From contig NMRA01000462.1 of the NCBI GenBank assembly GCA_002633005.1, positions 225,594-289,593 of the forward strand: a DNA stretch of 64,000 bases. The letters run 5' to 3'. Position numbers and translations under genes: made by a program. The notes below the pieces were generated by a model that had not been told where the DNA came from, did no database searches, and saw nothing but the letters and a program-made list of their open reading frames with translations. The stretch is from Phoronis australis. Lineage: Eukaryota; Phoronida; Phoronidae. Every line of letters starts with the position of its first letter. The first letter of the stretch is position 1. Positions 49,058 to 59,215 of this stretch are shown piece by piece.

Positions 49058-49104
49058 GTCATCTGGAGTGTGATTAATGGCACCTTTTGTTCATTTAAAG
49101 TACA
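49058..49104 (+). CDS. MAK16: MAK16 ribosome-assembly factor, N-terminal exon (partial gene)
   Basis: This 47-base exon encodes VIWSVINGTFCSFKV plus two bases of the next codon. It matches the very N-terminal region of MAK16 proteins, which begin Met-Gln-x-Asp-Asp/Glu followed by Val-(Ile/Val)-Trp. The acceptor is a pyrimidine tract ending TTTTTCAG; the donor is GTAAGT, in phase 2. MAK16 is a nucleolar protein needed for 60S subunit assembly and early 25S/28S rRNA processing, working with RPF1, RRP1 and NSA1 in yeast. The Cys in TFCSF is one of four conserved cysteines in this region. No in-frame Met lies between the exon and the splice acceptor, so the first four or five residues must come from an upstream exon, which I could not identify. 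Confidence 0.9.
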
Positions 49105-50699
49105 GTAAGTTAGACATTTTCTCACTAATTCCATTTCCTGATAGTGTTCCTAATTTTCCTGGTTGTTGTAACAATTCGTAGCCTGATCGTAGCCAGATTC
49201 TAATGGCAACTTTTGACGTCCGAGGTGCTTCGCATTATTGGAAACGTCTGCCCAGTTTATGTACCCTTGCTCAGTGAAGGTGAACCAGACTTTGGACTAG
49301 TTTGCAAAAAATAAGCCACTGACTGCTGTGTTAGCTGTGCAGACGACGTGAGATCTGCTGCTTGGAGCGAGTTGTCGTCTGCTTCCAATTTTCGCTGTGC
49401 TTGTCATTTTTGCCATAGAGGAGCTGCCCTGACATGAACCCCGTTTGTTGACAGTTTTGATAAAACCCAATTATCTTTAAAGCGCTTCTGTTTTTTTTGC
49501 CATAAAAAATGGTATTCCCAACTGTATTTTTTTGTTCATTTGAACTTTTTCTCAGGTCAGTATTTTTTTAAGACAAAGGGTTTTGCTTGAGGCATTTTCG
49601 CTCGTGTAATACGATGATCCAAATACGTCTGCTCCAAATCAAGTAGTGGTTTTACATTTTTTGCGCCATTTTACATAACGCCGCCGTAATTGGTTGCTCA
49701 GCGGTAAAGAGAGGCATAATTTAGTCTGACAGCTTCAAAAAGTGGGGTCTCAGATTTTTCACTCTTTTCCGTGGTGTCCGCGTGCTCTTTAACTGATGAT
49801 AGTTTGTTTAGCGTGCGGGCAATAATCAATAATTGTATCATTCGTTTCGTTGATGAAGACATTTGTCAAGAAGTTCACAATTGACAAAACTGTTGCAAGC
49901 TACTGTGCTTTTCAAACACAATCGATGTTTATGTCCTTATCGAATCATCAATGAAAGTTCAAAGAAAAATGTTTTTAGTTAATTCTTTCCTGATTTCCGT
50001 CTTAATTTAGTTATACCTAGATGAAAATTGACAAGATTTTACATTGTTTGTCAATTTTTTTAAAACTTCTGTTATTTTGCATATTCAAAAGTAAATGTGC
50101 GTGGAATTGCCAATTATTTTCACGTGAACCTTTCTAATATATATGTTTTCAACTGGGGCTTTATGTAGACACAGTGTTGAATGTGGCTTGATGTTTGAGC
50201 CACAAGCCGGTCTAATTAATTAACATGTTTGTCTCTCAGAGGAGGAAGAAGGTGGCTTCCCAATTGGAAAAAAAAATTCTTTTCACAAACATGTTTATGA
50301 TCCACCGAATCAATGGGACTAACCACTCTTTGAAACCACACGTCATGAGCTGTTAACCAACCCGCGTCACTGTGGTCAGAGAGGTTGCGAGTACTTTTGC
50401 TAGTTAAAGCAGAAACATTCAGAGCAATTAGTCAGTTATCATAGGTGCTTGACATTTTGAACTTGGTAATGGAGAAATAAGAGTTTGTTTGTGTTGATGA
50501 GGGAGAGCAAGTGCCCCTGTGCATGTGTGGAGTTTCACCTATCTGTCTGTGTTGCGTTGTACTTCATTGTGTTCAATACACTTCAATAGGGTGTTTATGT
50601 TGAGTTGAGCTTCTTGTGAAGTTACTGAATCCTTGTTTTTTGCTTATTTTGGTTGGTTTTGAATTGTTTTGAACTGGAACTAGTAATTCTTTGCTTATT

Positions 50700-50960
50700 T
50701 CACAAAAAAAATTAATTTTCTATTTTTCAAAATTCCAATTGCCTTGCTGCACACACTGGAAACTTTACCAAATGCTGTTGTAGGACTCCTATATTGTACA
50801 AAGCAAGCTAACAATAGTAAATAAATAATAATTAAATTTTTTGTCGAGACGAGAAGTTTGACATAGTGAAATTTCATTTGTCCGCTGTAGTGCATGCTAA
50901 GTACATGAAGGCGAAAAATTACTGTTTATGAGTTTTCACAAAAGCCCTGAATTATTTCAA
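50700..50960 (+). mobile_element. MITE-2-like fragment in the first MAK16 intron
   Basis: GTGAAATTTCATTTGTCCGC and the following decayed end match the family; the remainder is too diverged to delimit. Confidence 0.35.
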
Positions 50961-51339
50961 AATCTTTTTAATGGACAATTAAACTGAAAGAATTAAATGG
51001 TGTTGCAACCACTGTTTTTCTGGCGACACCAAACAAATTTTATCTGCAATTATTCTTGGCGAATGCAGACACATAGGTTTTGAAGATTTTTTGTTCCTGG
51101 ATCAAAGCTCATGATTCATGTCTCTGAGAGACGTAGAAAATTTTGGTTTAATTTGAATTTTAACTACCTTATTTGTCAAAGTGGGGTCTATCAATTTTAG
51201 AGGGAAGCCAGCAGTGCTAGTTACTGACCTTGCAGTTAGTAAAGTCTGTAAACATCAATGAAACTTTAGTTCTTAGATCCTGGATTCAGCGTGTTCTGTG
51301 TTGCCGAAGTAGAAAAACACTTTCCATGATGGTTTGACT

Positions 51340-51680
51340 TACAGTAAAAATTCTCATGTTCCCTATTTCGAAAGCCGGGACACCAAAATTTAAGCCGAAA
51401 ATAAATTGTTTTCATTCTAAAGATAGGGACATGGATAATTTTGCCATTCATCATATTTCTAAAATATGGGACACCACATTTAGCATCAACAGTCTGACAA
51501 TAGACTTTGCAGCTCGTAAAATCATCAAAAATAGCCACCATAGTGTATACCATTGAGGTGAATGGTCATTAGTCATTGATAGAAATTCTTGAATTTAGGA
51601 TGGTCAATATTGCCTATTTGTAAAATATGATGCAAGCTTCGACCTTGAGCAAAGTAATTCACTGTCCCAAACTGGAGAAG
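51340..51680 (+). repeat. Rep-3 interspersed repeat (about 320 bp), copy in the MAK16 intron
   Basis: Shares an ordered set of phrases with three other sites: AGGGACATGG, ATTTTGCCATTCATCATATT, TGGTCATTAGTCATTGATAG, GCAAGCTTCGACCTTGAGCA, CACTGTCCCAAACTGGAGAA. No terminal repeats recognised. Confidence 0.6.
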
Positions 51681-52430
51681 TTGTACAGTTGTGAGTGAAA
51701 ATACTGCCTGTGTGGTCTTCATGAGGTGGTGGGTTTTTTCCTAGTGTGGCAAATTTCTTCTTATCTTCCCTCTAAATTTTTGAAGAAACAGTTTTTGGAA
51801 CTTTAACTTTAAGGTAACTGAAAATCTTTGTTACCGAGGATCAAATTTCTTAGGTACATAAGTTAAAGTGTTGATCACAGAAACTTATTAATTCCAAAGA
51901 AAACATCTTGATTGCTTCTGGTCTACTGTGTTTTGGAAAATCGTTGCAATGATATGACATGTTTTAGTTGTCGATATTTTTAAAATGAAAATCACGTTAT
52001 GCCAGTTGTAACATGCCAGAATCCATCTTTTTTCTTTAAACTGTGAGGGACAACTTTCAAAATGTGTGTGTCCAGACCAAAACCAATTTTGCTTTTTGAT
52101 GTCATGTGGCGAGAAATTATGCCCAGTTGTTTGTAGTAAAGTTGCCGTGTTTTTTGTTGAAAATAGTGATTTTTCTTTCAGATGAGTGTTATCAGTACCC
52201 CCAGACTTTTTCATACACAAGTTCTGTCTCTTTACTTCATTAGATGCAAAGCTTCTGATTTGATGTTAAGAGGCACAATTAATATCAATTGAAAACATCT
52301 GGAGATTTTTTTCTTGCACATATGTTTACAATAGATCTTTAAAGAGATATTTAAGAAATTTGATCCTTGTAGCCAAATTCGTCCAGTGCTGCCTGAACAA
52401 CACTGCTTCAGCACTCATAAGCATAAGGTA

Positions 52431-52668
52431 AAATCTCACCTGTTTTGAACACAAATTAGTATCAGAATTGCACAATTTTTCCTTGTCAAGGCTTCTAACA
52501 GTGTTGTGAATGACTACATTTTTTTTTTCAAAATATTGTCTATTGGTGGCTGGAGTATAGAACTTGAATGTGGCAAATGATCAGTTTGGTACTATTTGTT
52601 GTTTATGAAACAATGAGAAATAAAGTTTTACCTCTCTGACCTATTATGTCCTAACTTGGTGAGATTTC
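52431..52668 (+). mobile_element. MITE-2 copy with both ends (about 238 bp)
   Basis: Left end GTAAAATCTCACC and right end TTGGTGAGATTTCAT are inverted repeats. Interior landmarks: TTCTAACAGTGTTGTGAATG, TATTGTCTATTGGTGGCTGG and AATGAGAAATAAAGTTTTAC. This is the clearest copy of a family found many times in the window. Confidence 0.65.
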
Positions 52669-52753
52669 ATAATAGCTTCTTTAGTTATAAAACACGGCTC
52701 GTGTACCCAAAAAACTACGCTGTTACGCTTTGGTTCATTGTTTGTCGTTGCAG

Positions 52754-52863
52754 AACCAAGACCCAGAAGTTCTGTCGCAATGAATACAATCTTACTGGCT
52801 TGTGCAATCGATCTTCATGTCCGTTGGCAAACAGCCAATATGCCACCATACGAGAAGAGAGAG
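52754..52863 (+). CDS. MAK16: MAK16 ribosome-assembly factor, second recognised exon
   Basis: The 110-base exon translates to [36 protein letters not shown], plus a split Gly. This is the hallmark block of MAK16 and nearly identical to animal orthologues. Three cysteines (in FCRNEY, GLCNR and SCPLAN) join the Cys of the preceding exon to make a four-cysteine set that probably binds a metal or cofactor; that role is inference from spacing and conservation. The acceptor is GTTGCAG and the donor GTAAGA. The codon split CA/A across the upstream intron restores Gln and the frame; the Gly split G/GT joins the next exon. Intron lengths are 3,649 bases upstream and 6,219 bases downstream. Confidence 0.96.
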
Positions 52864-53872
52864 GTAAGACGTACTTTAAAGCAGTGATGTAAGAGGTTTG
52901 CTGGTCATGACCGATAAATCTTGTTGGTAATCTACAGACTGACAGCTGTCAGTTGTTGCTTCAGGCAGGACCTCTGTATTTTACTGGGGACCTTGGGTAG
53001 AGGTTGATAAACCAATGCCCTGCAAGATCTTGATCATTTTAGAAGTCGGCACGTTTTGTTTCTGTGTTAACTTTTGATTGTTGTTGGTAATGGCATTTAT
53101 TTCAGAATGAATCGATATGACCTGTTTTTGAGGAAAACATTTCAATTTTGATAGGGTTCCTACTAGTTAAGAAAACCTGGAAAATCTGGAAAATGGAAAA
53201 AATAATTCAGATGCATGGAAAACTGGTTTCGGTAGCTCATTGAAAATTTGACATCATAAATGAAAAACTCAAAGTAGCATTTCTTATCACAAATTTGTGC
53301 GCTCTGTTGTTCTTGGTCATAATAGTCATCAGCAAAAAATAGTATGATACCTCTGCGGTTTGCAAAACTGGTGGAAAGCAAAAAAGAAAAAAACTCATGA
53401 GAAATTTGTCAAGATAATTGGAAAAACTATCATTATCGGTGCCATACTGTAAATTTGTGCATTCAGTTGTTCTCACCTGTCTGTGGGTAAACATTAGAGC
53501 TGTTTTAATACCTCTAATTTTTGTGTGAGAAACAACTTATGGAAAGTGAAGACATGTTTCGAGGAGCTGTTGGACAATGAACTCTCAAGATAAGTGAGGG
53601 TGTAAAAAACTTAATTCGGTTTAACGAGACTAAAGAATTTTTAGCCCTTCCTAAAATATGGTAACTCTCCACTTATTTCACACAAAAAATAATTGCCGAC
53701 TGTGTAATTTTTCCATTTTTTAAATGCTGATTATTTTGTTTTATGATGTCTACGCAGCATAAACTATGCTAGTAATAGACTTATATTTTCTTATTGACTC
53801 ATGAAAGTTCGCTTTCCTACTGTATAATTATGCTTTAAATAAAGTTGAACGAACCGTCCAAAGAAAATAGCA

Positions 53873-54951
53873 TACTGTATTCGCCCTAATAAGCACCCAA
53901 GGCGCTTAAAAAAATTTGTTTCGAGAAGGGGGCACTTATTGTAGCCTAAGGTGGTTGAAAATCGGTCTCTGAAACAGGTGAAATCGGAAATTGGGATTCA
54001 TCAAATTTACGCTCTGCAATGTATCTGTAACCTATGACAGACTTTCCACAAAATTGTGGTAAATTGCTATCAAACTTCGTTGTTAAATTACGATCCTTTT
54101 TCAGACAATTATGTGGAAATCCCAGGGTGAAAACGCGCCAAATGATGCGTCACTGACTCGTGATAGTTGATAGGGCAACTTGAATAGTTTCGACTCAACA
54201 AATTACCTGAAATCCTCCTTAAGTTTCCCCAATAGCGTCCCTGAGATTTTTAAGTTCCTGTGGAGTCGAGATTAACTGCAGATTTAAGTCCAAATCTGCG
54301 CTAGATCGCACCCCGTAACACGAGAAAAATCTGGACAAACACATGTTGTTGTTACATGACGTTTGTTTTGAATTTCGTCTGCGTGTGTGTGCCGGGTGAG
54401 CGAGCGCGTGCGTGTCATCAGAGTTCATTTGCCAGAGTAGCAGGCCTATATGTATGTAGCTCGCATTTCCTGGCCACGTGCTTTTAACACTGGTCAAGTT
54501 TTTTATTAGTATTCGATTCGCGGTTTCACGTATACAAAGAAATATGGATTCCTGTTGAGGGAGATCTGTTTGGCAAAGATACAATACAATCCTGTTGACA
54601 AGTACGCTGCATCTGTTCTGAAAGGCCTGACCATGGTGGGATATGTTCCTCGCAAGATCGGCAAAACTTTGCGTTCTTTTTGAAGCACTGCGGAAGTTTG
54701 AAGTGTATAGTCACGGCTAAATACCGAAATAACAGTAAGGGTCGTGGTCTAGAAAGTCCGTGCACAATGATTTTCTCATGACTGTCAGATATTATTAATA
54801 AAGTGAAGACGTTACTGTAGAATTTTAGAACTGTAGGTAAGGCATTTTCGCATGTATACACGTTTATGGGGTGGGCAATTATTTTAGCGAAGTCTGAAAA
54901 TGTGTGGGGGCGCTTATAGGGGCATGGACGCTTATTAGGGCGAATACGGTA
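53873..54951. mobile_element. Non-autonomous TIR DNA transposon, 1.08 kb
   Basis: The left end TACTGTATTCGCCCTAATA is matched in inverted form at the right end (CTTATTAGGGCGAATACGGT, ending at 54951); the repeat continues inward as an imperfect GC-rich stretch. No transposase is encoded. The 150-codon minus-strand frame 54526-54978 begins outside the element and reads through the right TIR, so it is not a gene. Class assignment (for example hAT-like) is not possible from the ends alone. Confidence 0.75.
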
Positions 54952-55741
54952 ATCGGTTCCTGTCTGCACCGAGCTCATTTTGAACCCTGTGTTGTCATTA
55001 TCAGCAAAGTTCTTTTTCTTTTTTTAATAGCTGCAAAAGCATAATCGAGCTATTTATTTAACAAATTGGCTTTGCAACTCAGTAACAGCCATCTCTTTCA
55101 TGGGCTTATTGATAGAGAAGAAGTTTCGAAAGGTTATTTGTTTGGTTTTGACTTGTGGGCATCGCTAGCCCCAACCCCCCCTCACACCTCTGAGGGGAAA
55201 GAAAAAGGTGGCGCTGGTAAAAATATGTGTCTCCCGATCCTTTTTGGCTGTTGTCAGGTGACTTTCTTTTTGAAAACTAAAATTCCACTTCACTGTCAGA
55301 ACCAATTGGGCTGTGTTGGCCTTTAAGCAATCACCTGTGTACACCTTGTAGGCCCGTGTGTATGTTTTTTTGTGTACCAGGCAATGAAAATTGAAACAAG
55401 ATGTTTTCTGATAATGACGTTGTGGAAACATGCAAATTGGAAGAACTGCACCCCCATTGAAAGATCTTGACATCATGCTAGATTACGCAATTTTAAATGC
55501 AATTTTAAACTGTCGATGACAGTCCTACTTCTGCTGGTATACCTGGGAAACCAGTGATTGGTCTATCTATTTTGTGCCAAGTGACCCCCATCATGCAGCT
55601 AGGTCGAACTCTTGTCTGGAGTGGTGAACTGGTAGTCAAGGGTAAACAGGGTTCAGATGCACTTTTAGGAGTCTGAATGATACAATGAACGTTTTTGTGC
55701 GGATTTTGGGCAGTGTGATGAATTTCATGTCTGTTGCTGTT

Positions 55742-55873
55742 AAAGCCACTGTGCATTCACCTCCTGTTAAATTAAACAACATGTTAAAGCCACTGTGCAT
55801 TCACCTCCTGTTGAATTACACAACATGTTAAAGCCACTGTGCATTCACCTCCTGTTAAATTAAACAACATGTT
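55742..55873. repeat. Tandem repeat, three units of exactly 44 bp
   Basis: AAAGCCACTGTGCATTCACC recurs at 55742, 55786 and 55830. Units differ at only two or three positions, so the array is young relative to the surrounding decayed repeats. Lies in the second MAK16 intron. Confidence 0.9.
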
Positions 55874-56776
55874 TGATATTACATTACTTACTGTTCTAAA
55901 ACTTGTGTTTTTAAGTTGTTGCTTTCTTGGATGATAAGTGAGCTGTGGTTTTGAGAAGAAGTAGCAGTCGGTTGTTGCTTGTGAGCATATTGGATGCATA
56001 AAATGACCCGGGCCTTCGTATAGAACTTCTGATGTGAACGTTTTATTAGAGTTAACCAAGGTATTGATCATTCTTCATGGAATGTCCTTTTACACCTAGA
56101 TTTGTATACTTGCGTTTGTTTGAACAGCAGTGCATTATGGAAACGAAACTTATGCAGAGCTCAACAGTTGTCATTTTTTCCATTCTAGTTCACGATATGC
56201 CATAGATTAGAAAAGTCTTTGTCGGCAAAATACTGTCGTTAGGAAAGTGGCTGAATTTAATATAGTGCAGAGAAGATTTTGATTTAAGGGGACAGTGACC
56301 ATTTTTGCTGTCACGTTTAGTAAAAATACAGATTCCTTGTTATCTTGTAGAGACATTGTGTTAATTACTTTTCACTAGTCGTCTATTTACTTTTCAAGCA
56401 ATAATATAATGCACACTTCCCACCAGCACATCTGTGGGCCACCTGACGATGAGTCGAATGAAGTCACGCCATAGCAATATCCAAAAATGGCAAGTGCAGT
56501 TTCAGCCCTCGTGAACTTACTGCTAGAAGTTGCCAGCTTGTAGTCTTTGTGATGCTTGGGAGACTCGAACACTGCCTTCCTGGTGTTAACTGGGGGGACG
56601 GTATCGCCACCTTTCAGCAAGCCTCAGGTGTTGTTGTTGATTTGGAATGACTGGAAAAGACCTTAATTTTATCCACTGTAAGGGCGTCAGCTTCTGTCAA
56701 TTTAAAAGGAAAAATACTGACAATATTGTAGATTTGTTTTGATTTAGCACAGAATGTGACGGGAAGAACTTTTATT

Positions 56777-57928
56777 ACTTGGCGAAATTTATTTCGCCAA
56801 GTATATTGCTCTGTCACTAAGTTTTTTTTGTTTGTTCGCACGATACAGGTCGCAATTTTCGTCCGATCGTCGCGAAATTTTCACACAAGTTGTACACCTA
56901 TGAGTACAGGAACCCTATTGTTTTTCGTCATAATCAGATCCAAGATGATGGATATGGCGGCAATTTTGTTTCCAATTTCAGATTCAATTGCTCATAGAAG
57001 TAGTAATTTTTGACGTACAGGCCTGAAAATCGGTAGAAAAATTGAACTATCCATGTTTTAAAATCCACAAGAAATTGTTCATTTCTGGTCAAAGATGGCG
57101 AAAATATCGGCCATGGCGCATGCGAACTTCGATTTTGTTTAAAAAAACGTTTTCTCCTGTAGAGGGCGCATTAATGGACCAATTGCTTCGAAATTTTTCA
57201 CAAATTTGTTTTTTTATGACTAGCTATTAATAAATCCTAAAAAACTGGAAGTTGAGTCCAAGATGGCAGATCTGGCGTATGTTGACCCATTTTCAGTCGT
57301 GCGAGAGTGCTATTTTAAACGGAAGAGAAAATGACTGGAATTTTTGCATGTGGATTCTCTGAGGTATAGTCTTTCAAATGACCTGTAACAATTTTTTTCT
57401 TAGACTTACCATTTTCGAGTTATTTGTCTTTTGAATTTCAAAAAAGAACGCAAAATTTCAGTTGTTTTAAAAAAATTCACGGAATTTTTTACAACTAATG
57501 TGTTTGATAGAGTTTTGAACGGGCTTTCAGAAGAGATTTTTCATTTTTCGCTAGGATGTCTACTTTTTGAATTATTCGAGATTTTCTGATAGTGCTGTTC
57601 CTTTGTTGAGTGCTCTTGCTGCATTGATGTTGGTTTATCTTCTATTGAACTAGACTGTAGCCTATTTCTTACTGATTTATGACACCTAAGTTCGTCATAT
57701 GAATGTTATGATGTTATTCATCATAGCCACCATCATCATCATATTCGTCATCTTCGTCAGCATCTCCGTAATCGTCTTTTCAATTAATTTCGCCAAGTGT
57801 CACTCTATACTGTATCCTATTTTTTACTGATTTCTGACATCTATGTTCGTCATATGAATGTTATTATTTCTTGTCGCATCTTTTCTGTTAATTTCGCCAA
57901 GTTTCGCTCCTCGGAGCGCTTTCATTGT
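56777..57928 (+). mobile_element. HINE-B: Helentron-like element unrelated in sequence to HINE-A
   Basis: The 5' end is a palindrome at 56777-56802 with arms ACTTGGCGAAAT and its exact complement. The right arm recurs near the 3' end as ATTTCGCCAAGT (57891-57902), followed by the hairpin CGCTCCTCGGAGCG (57905-57918) and CTTTCATTGT. A copy of the half-palindrome also sits at 57789-57800, and two roughly 55-bp blocks (57655 and 57810) repeat with a 155-bp period. The interior mentions no protein: frames are short, although phrases such as GAAATTTTTCACAA recur. It sits in the second MAK16 intron. Confidence 0.7.
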
Positions 57929-59082
57929 CGAATTTCTCAACAAAAAAGTAAGGAACTGTTACTTCATTGATAACACCATTTGTACCATCTGGGTGCCGTA
58001 AAAGTACACTTGATACTTTTTGTTATTTATGCCATTATACAACATGAGTCCTTATAGGCAAAATAACACATTTCTTGGGTACATTTCATATTCAGCATTC
58101 CCAAATGTACGGCCATAGACATGCATGCATGTTTATATATAAGGCCATCCGGAGTTTTAAAGCTCGCCATTATTTTTCTTGTGTTTTGTGTCCGTCATCT
58201 ATTGTCATAATGATAAAGAGTCAAAATTAATAAAATTTTATAATAATATAATAATATCGTAAGGTTTAGAATGATTAGCGATCTTATAGTAGAGCTTTGA
58301 AATGTTTTACCACCTCAAGATAACATGTTGTCTGAGTTGACAACTATGATAATCTCATTCATTCAATGCTTTTAACTCGTTTAGCACTCCCAAAATTATT
58401 TTGCTAAACTTGTGTTGGATTTGGTTTCACGTCATCATCAACTCGCAAGAACTTGGTTTTATGTGTTTCTGCTAAAAGCTGACCTTTCTTGTTTTATGAT
58501 AATTTTCACTTATTTTCTACAAAAATAATCCCCAAACCTGTCACTTTCCTGTTTTGCAGATGTTGAAGACCCTACTACTAAGCGTGAAATTTTGCTAAAT
58601 GTCTGTTTATGACATCTTAATAGGGATTATTAATTTCCGAATCTTTAATTATATTGAGAAATTTGACAAAAGCTAAATAGGTAAAACATTTTCATAGGTT
58701 TGCTAAGTAGTTACTGCTGGGGTGTTGACTACACTCTCGATCTCCTGTATTCAGTGAGTGTTGTCTAGCTGTTCTGTTTGTTTGTCACCCACCCTGTATG
58801 GTGAAAAATGAAAGAACGTTGCAATTTGAAATTTTCAGTTTAAGGAACAATATGACGTAGAAGTGTTTTACTTTTGTTTTTGATTCAGCAATAATGGAAA
58901 TGTTGAGGGTTTGCAACATCTGACGACACTTTGAGCGTGTACAGCTGACTAAGATGCCGTTGGAAAGTGGATAAAAATAAATTCGAGCAATTATTTTTGT
59001 CCCAAACTGAAGACGTTTTCTTGCCTTTTCTGCGAAATGTGAAAGAATTGTCTTTTTTTATTTATTTGCATATTTGTTTCAG

Positions 59083-59215
59083 GTGTGTGTTACCTGTACA
59101 TGAAGACTATTGAGAGAGCCGCCTTCCCCGCCCGACTGTGGGAGAAGGTAAAACTGTCGCGGAACTATGAGAGAGCGCTGCAGCAAATTGATGAAAACCT
59201 TATCTACTGGCCGAG
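59083..59215 (+). CDS. MAK16: MAK16 ribosome-assembly factor, third recognised exon
   Basis: The 133-base exon encodes [36 protein letters not shown], then ENLIYWPR, the last codon split after AG. This is the conserved block following the cysteine motif in MAK16, including the Met-Lys-x-Ile-Glu-Arg-Ala-Ala-Phe-Pro core. The acceptor is TTTGTTTCAG and the donor GTAATG. Orthologues continue with a basic stretch (Phe-Ile-Arg-His-Lys-Cys); I searched 59216-64000 by eye and found no exon for it, so the 3' half of the gene, including the acidic C-terminal region, probably lies beyond the window. The MAK16 fragment in this window totals about 96 residues. Confidence 0.96.

Larger units (their letters stand above)
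49105..52753 (+). other. MAK16: MAK16 intron between recognised exons 1 and 2
   Basis: A 3.65-kb GT-AG intron (GTAAGT to GTTGCAG). It holds a somewhat GC-richer stretch at about 49180-49420 without a recognisable exon, one copy of the 320-bp Rep-3 family (51340-51680), a MITE-2-like fragment (50700-50960) and a MITE-2 copy with both ends (52431-52668). No other coding exon was recognised. Confidence 0.85.
52864..59082 (+). other. MAK16: MAK16 intron between recognised exons 2 and 3
   Basis: A 6.2-kb GT-AG intron (GTAAGA to TTTCAG). It contains a 1.08-kb TIR element (53873-54951), a three-copy 44-bp tandem repeat (55742-55873), a Helentron-like element (56777-57928) and MITE-2-like fragments near 53600-53760 and 58820-59040. 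Between these I see AT-rich DNA with no recognisable exon; open frames at 54219-54978 lie over the TIR element. Confidence 0.85.

Noticed and set aside
54526-54978. 150-codon minus-strand open frame
   Set aside because: It starts outside and reads through the right inverted end of the TIR element at 53873-54951; the peptide is a translation of the repeat.
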